DNA from: Clavulina sp. PMI_390
Taxonomy: Eukaryota > Basidiomycota > Agaricomycetes > Cantharellales > Hydnaceae
DNA length: 64,000 nt
Reading direction: 5' to 3'
Assembly (NCBI GenBank): GCA_015039315.1
Contig: WIDE01000082.1
Span: 52,231-116,230, forward strand
Below are positions 59,188 to 64,000 of this stretch, piece by piece (position 1 is the stretch's first letter; each line of letters begins with the position of its first letter). The notes beneath the pieces are model-generated. The model made no database searches, was not told the origin of the DNA, and was given only the letters and a program-made list of their open reading frames with translations. A program made the position numbers and the translations under genes.

Positions 59188-62100
59188 TGCACAACGCGGG
59201 GCAGCGAGATGGCGAAGGAGGAAGAAGAAGAGTGTGTGCTCAGTTGAGAGGAGAGAGTGGAAAAGTCAGCCAGGCTTTCAAAGCTCGGCCGACTGTACAT
59301 AATATCCATTGCCTTGCTCTAGAGCCTGCTTGTCATTGACAAACAACAAAGAACCATGACAGTGGTCACCGAGCACGAGGCCTCCATGCTCCGCCGCCAC
59401 TCTACACATTCCCCCAATTGGATTCATAGAACCGACCAACACAACCAACACAACTCACTCGCGCGCACTCATTCCAAGGTCCCTTGCAATAGCCATGAAT
59501 AGGTATGTCTCGTCATCTAGACCCTCAATATGTCCTCGTGGGCGGGGAGCTCATTCAAATAGGATGTGTATATATGAATGAATAGAAACGGTGAGTGACG
59601 GCTCTGCGGCCTAGAAAGCAGACCTCAGGAACTCTAAGCCCGCTTCACTGGGGAGTCACTCACCACACACACTTTCTCTCGTCACCCAATCTGTCAGCGG
59701 ACACCGCCAAAGATGAATGAGATGCGAGATGGATTGTTAAGATGCATAGGATGCCACCCACCACCCCCCAATTGCGACCAAAAAAAGCCTGCTGCAGCCT
59801 GAAATGATTCTCAACGCTTCTTCTCAATCGAAAATCTCTGCCCCCTGCTTCTTTGCGCGCGCGATGATGCAAATTGCTCCGTTCGCTTCATTGCTGTGGC
59901 TCTAATTCGGCGATATAATTATCGCTCGTGCTTTTTCTCTTTTTCAATAAAAGCTGTCTGCCTGATGAGTATAGCAGATATACAGCCAGCGAGATAGAAG
60001 GATCCAAAGACACGTGGCGAAGCCTCGGCGGCCTGCGAGGGAAAGGGGCCTATCACAGTTCATTTACCTGCGATTCTTATCAGTTCCTCCAATCCCGATT
60101 TGACAACTTATCTCTTCCGCACCGCAAAAAAAGGGATATAATATTCAGCCCGCTCCCCTTCCCCCTTCTTCCTTCCCATTCTCAAATTGTTACATGACAT
60201 CTGTGACACTCTCGTCATCTTCATCACTGCGAGATTGGGACACCTGTGATAATATTAATGATAATTTCCCTTTTTGGGCCCAGATTGCCTTTCGAAGCTG
60301 TCTTCCCTCTCTCCTTTTTTCTCTCCCCACACCCCTGCCCCCCTTTTTTCTCTTCGCCCATTCAGTCCAATTCAGTAAAAAAAGACTCCCTGGCTCTTAT
60401 TATGAGTCGTAAGGTTCAAATCAAGGCTCCGCGGTGATAGTTCGCAGGCACTCGACGCCGCCGTCGCCGCCGCCTGCTTCATGACGACCAACCTGTCGCG
60501 CAATGCAGGAAATAATTTACAATTCAGGATAGAGCCATGACGTCGTGCGTCTCGGCTTCCAGAACTCCGAGATGTGCAATACGACGAGCTGGGGCGACTC
60601 TTGAGGGGGACAACTCGTGATCACAGGGCATCGATGGGGGTGTCGCTATCGTACGCGGTGATGGCGTTTCGCCGTTCAGACCAAAGATCCTACAACACTC
60701 TTCTCTTCTTTCGGGCTGATTACGACGACGATACATAGGAGGGAGGGGAAGCGAAGCGAATGAGTGGGCGGAGAAGCTAGGCATCCCATCAAGCTTGCCA
60801 AGCAATATATGTGAAATGCAATTTTTTTGAGTTGTGTGACACACTTGATGCGTGTGACAAGCCTGAGAAAATCGTTGGGGTTTTGTGAGTGAGCAGGTGC
60901 GCTTCCAGAACTTGAACTGCCACCCACCACACTACCCTACACGTTCCAAGGCCAAGAACAGATATAGCTGCAAAACCCTGCACTTCCTGACAGATACTGT
61001 AAGGGATATGGTGAGACATCCGTGATGGCGGTTCAAAGAGGTCACCTAGTCTACTTCTTCCGTCCCTGCTGAACCAGGCTTCAGTACTGGAGCGTATATA
61101 CGCTCTATCGCCTGTTCGAGCTTGTCTCGACCATCAAAAGTTTTAGTGAAAACTCCCACGAAAAGTCAGCGCCGTGCTCGCGCCTGCTGCCCGCTCAGTC
61201 GCCCATCACAGATGCCAAAAGCAATCGCATCTCGCCCATAGTATCAATTAGTTCGCCGAATAAGCTACAGTAATCAATCTCTCTCCTATCTTTGGCCAAC
61301 TTCTATAGGTCCGGGCTACCCGATACGTGCAGAAAGAATACTACAGCTCGCTGTGAAATGAGTGCCAACCCAACATAGTGAACATTTGCCATAGTCACAA
61401 TGAATCGTTATTTGCTTTCTCGTTCCTGATGGTTACTATATCTTCACCCGAATAGGGCGAACGGGGGGCAACCCCATTGCGCGGGCTCTTCGCTTGCCTT
61501 TCCGCTCGTGCCTGCGCAACTCGGTATTGCTGTGCTGTGCGTGCCTGTAACTCTGTACTGATGGCCATCGTCTCCTGCACGCGACATTAACCTTATGGTG
61601 CGTCTTCTAGTCCTTGCGGGCCCAGGCGCCTGGCAATTCGCTGAATGATGGCTAGTGATTTTAGTTGATTGCGGCGTTCCATTCCACAAATAAGTTTTCA
61701 CCTAATCAGGACGATTGGCCATTCGCTCTGAATCGATGTGCGTGGGGTCACCTGCTTTGCTCGCGTCTGGTGGCAAGATTCGCCAGCGAACAAGCTCTAC
61801 TAATGCCAGCGGAGCGTTCTCGCCATGCTCTCCTACTCATCGGCGATTTATTAATGGAGCTAGAGATAGCCAAATAGTTCCCGATTCGCCTCAATGCTAG
61901 CTTGATCCCTCTCCCTCGATCGCAAGAGACTCCAATACGCTCGTGGCTCATGAGGAGTTACCTGTGGCCTATTCTCTCAAGCTGGGCTTCCTCGTCTGAT
62001 CCACGGGCGCCAATTTGCCTTGAACGTGGTGACTCGTCGGCTCACTACTGATTTACCGCTACCCAAAGTAGTCTCCTCACCTTCTTCTAATGAAGGAGTC

Positions 62101-62491
62101 GGCAAACTCTTAATAATGACACTGACAAGCCCAGGGACAATGACAGCTCACACAGTGGGAAGGGAAGGATTCCGGCGGGAGTCCAGAAGGACAGAAAATG
62201 ACTCTTTTCCGACATCTTCTGACAGGTAACATTCTGATCTGGTTAGATTCCTACTTTCTGGGAATCTGTCGGGCCGAAAGCGCCTTCCTCGCAATCGGGC
62301 GTATACCACCGATTCGCCGAGCAGAAAATGCTGTACTTCCGTTTTTCAAGTATGGCGTTAGCTCTCGTCTCTCCTGAACGAAACTCCCGACTAGCTCCCG
62401 CTGCTTTTTGCCCGACCCGCCCCTCTGGCAATCAAACCTCGCAAGATCTGAGATCCAGCAGTCGGCTTCATCATCGTCTATAAAGAGTAAC
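59188..62491. other. 3.3-kb divergent intergenic region, no supported gene
   Basis: Lies between the start codons of two zinc-finger genes transcribed in opposite directions. It contains long pyrimidine tracts (around 60120-60180 and 60300-60350), typical of fungal promoters or leaders. A micro-ORF of 11 codons starts at 60401 (MSRKVQIKAPR). No open frame with a recognisable domain; no tRNA-like fold noticed. Presumably the regulatory regions of both regulators. Confidence 0.45.
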
Positions 62492-63073
62492 ATGCAGCAC
62501 CCTTACACCCCAATCCAACCCCACTATGCATATTCCGGAAACTGGGCCTCGCAGACGGGCGCTCCTGTCGAAAGCACGCCATGGATTTCAGAGACCCCGT
62601 TTTTGCACTCTGAAGGGAACAGCCTGGGTTACCCAACAGCATTCAATCAGTTGGATTTCACCTCTGAATGCCAGGATGTAGCGGCACCTCGACCTGCCCT
62701 TACCCCCTTTTTTTATCCCTCGTCGCTCGTTCCGCCGATTCCGACTCAAGTTGGATGCTATGAATCGACAGCATCGCCTGCTTCATTCCCTAGTTTGACG
62801 CACCAAGAGCGACAGGACGACGCATCAATACTGATTTCACGTCATCCGAGTACCGAAAGCACTGTTAGCAACGGCCAAAACAACAATTTCCATGACGAGA
62901 ATGGCGTTGATCTGAGTGTACACACCGAGGAGCCAAATCCTTTGACTAGCTTTGCGAAAGTCTCAACGTCGAACACCAGCAGTGGCGGGCACAGAACTCC
63001 CCCTGAGCGCCGGTTTAAATGCCCTCAGGGCGGCTGCGGACGCTCATTCTCGAGGCCGAGTTCATTGAAGCAA
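62492..63073 (+). CDS. C2H2 zinc-finger protein, first exon only
   Basis: ATG at 62492; the exon ends at 63073 before GTACGT (194 codons, phase 0). About 165 Ser/Thr/Pro-rich residues precede RRFKCPQGGCGRSFSRPSSL, the first half of a C2H2 finger (C-x4-C form). The exon stops between the cysteine pair and the histidines, as in the large factor to its left. The rest of the finger is not found in the following 900 bases, which contain a transposon-like ORF. Either the intron has been enlarged by an insertion with the rest beyond the window, or the gene is interrupted. Likely a transcription factor. Confidence 0.6.
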
Positions 63074-63364
63074 GTACGTACCGTCCTGTTCTATTCTTGT
63101 CCATTCGGACCAAGGGGGGATGAGAAAAATAATTATGGAACAGGGGTCGAAAAAAACTTTAGGAGGACATTCGAGACCCACCCCCCCTAAATTAGGCAAT
63201 AGCTCACGTGACTTGGTCTTGTTCCCCAAAGTGCCAGAGAAATCACTATTGTAAACCACTAAAACAAGTGATAATGGCATATAAATATGATGGACAAAGA
63301 TCCCTATCTTGTTTTCGACCAATTACTGCACAATCCCGACTCTACGCATCGACCACCGCTACAT

Positions 63365-64000
63365 ATGGATCAAAAAATCACAAAAAAGTGTCCCAAATGC
63401 TCAGAAATTGTAGAAGTGGGCACTGGAGGTGACGGAAATCTCTTACAGCATCAAAAGAGTAAGAAATGCCAGATGGGAAGCGTGAAGAACAAGTCGCTTC
63501 TCTCATTCTTCCAGCCAAAACCACCCGCTCCTCATCCGAGCCACTCAAAGCCACCTCGCGTTCCGGAGGTTCCTTTGGTTCTTCCAATGCTGGACGTAGG
63601 TTTCGACAACTCAGATGGAGAGCTTCGTCATGAAGACTATCCACCTACTTTGCCGTCGCTTGCAGCTAGCTCTACTGCTGTCCCAGATCCAGAGAATCCC
63701 GTCGTCAAGCTGCTCCGCAGTATTTGCGAGCTATCGCTTCTTCTACCGGAGTCAGTACCCCTGGCGGATGAGTATGAACCCCTGGGGGGTCTTGGTGATA
63801 GTGGTCCTCACTACGCTGAGAGAAATGCTCTCTCCAAAGATACTAGCCAGGACTGGGAGGACCACATTAACCCTGCACTCCATCTTGTATGGATGAAGTC
63901 GGATACCGAGGTTCAAGAGCTTATTCGACGAGGGCCATACGGCGTTCAAGGCTACTGTAAAGTCCTTGAGTACTTCATCACGGAGAGACAAGCCCCCAGC
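63365..64000 (+). CDS. transposon-like protein with N-terminal C2HC finger, 5' part (runs off the right edge)
   Basis: An open frame from ATG 63365 with no stop to the end of the window (212 codons). The N-terminus has a BED-like zinc-binding pattern: CPKC, then H..KSKKC within the next 30 residues. A linker follows (SLLSFFQPKPPAPHP), then DSP/acidic sequence, a WEDHINPAL helix and RRGPYGVQGYCKVLEYFI. This layout resembles N-terminal parts of transposase-like proteins frequent in agaricomycete genomes (possibly of the KDZ type); I cannot assign the superfamily. It lies in what should be the first intron of a zinc-finger gene. The left end of the putative element is not defined; the right end is outside. 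Confidence 0.5.
   Translation, partial: MDQKITKKCPKCSEIVEVGTGGDGNLLQHQKSKKCQMGSVKNKSLLSFFQPKPPAPHPSHSKPPRVPEVPLVLPMLDVGFDNSDGELRHEDYPPTLPSLAASSTAVPDPENPVVKLLRSICELSLLLPESVPLADEYEPLGGLGDSGPHYAERNALSKDTSQDWEDHINPALHLVWMKSDTEVQELIRRGPYGVQGYCKVLEYFITERQAPS

Noticed and set aside
1..64000. tRNA, rRNA, CRISPR, bacterial-type operons
   Set aside because: No cloverleaf-like sequences, rRNA motifs or regularly spaced identical repeats were noticed; the intron-rich genes exclude a prokaryotic reading.

Overview
The window looks like nuclear DNA of an agaricomycete (basidiomycete) fungus. Genes on both strands are split by short introns, mostly 50-90 nt with GT..AG ends. There is a multicopy F-box/LRR family, a CACTA-type transposon with a Tnp2-like transposase, and C2H2/MYND regulators rich in low-complexity sequence. 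A Rhizoctonia/Ceratobasidium-like host is my inference from the general look of these families; nothing in the window proves it. Exon-intron structures were worked out by hand from open frames, splice signals, phase arithmetic and comparison between paralogues inside the window.

Region 1-26.4 kb is dominated by one F-box/LRR family. It holds eight loci: a truncated copy at the left edge, four intact genes (12373, 14496, 16647, 23244) and three decayed copies (2410, 4980, 25004). All share one architecture: a long exon 1, an exon 2 of about 321-336 nt in the intact genes, and a tiny last exon. A different F-box protein (9874), a GNAT acetyltransferase (minus strand), a molybdenum-cofactor-sulfurase-like PLP enzyme (7655) and a large TPR protein (19026) lie among them. 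The last two family members form a tandem duplication whose second copy is frameshifted. A PIF/Harbinger-like MITE sits at 4221-4831.

Region 26.7-42.6 kb: VPS35, the retromer core subunit, is on the minus strand in ten exons. Upstream of it is a full-length CACTA element (31217-37287; CACTA/TAGTG ends, GGG target duplication) carrying a transposase and a divergent accessory ORF. Next come two tandem Mug135-like coiled-coil genes and a cysteine-module repeat protein, all on the minus strand.

Region 42.6-52 kb: a three-exon metallothionein-like gene of only 33 codons (43841-44066), a GH71/GH99-like glycosidase fused to a long Pro/Ser/Gly tail, and a MYND zinc-finger protein with an 813-bp inverted-repeat element at one splice acceptor.

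Region 52.6-64 kb: a very large C2H2 transcription factor (minus strand, 1,473 codons, 6.5 kb) whose two adjacent zinc fingers are separated by introns of 575 and 1,151 nt; a 3.3-kb divergent intergenic region; exon 1 of a second C2H2 gene; and directly after it the start of a transposon-like ORF that runs off the right edge.

I saw no rRNA, tRNA, CRISPR or replication-origin signal.
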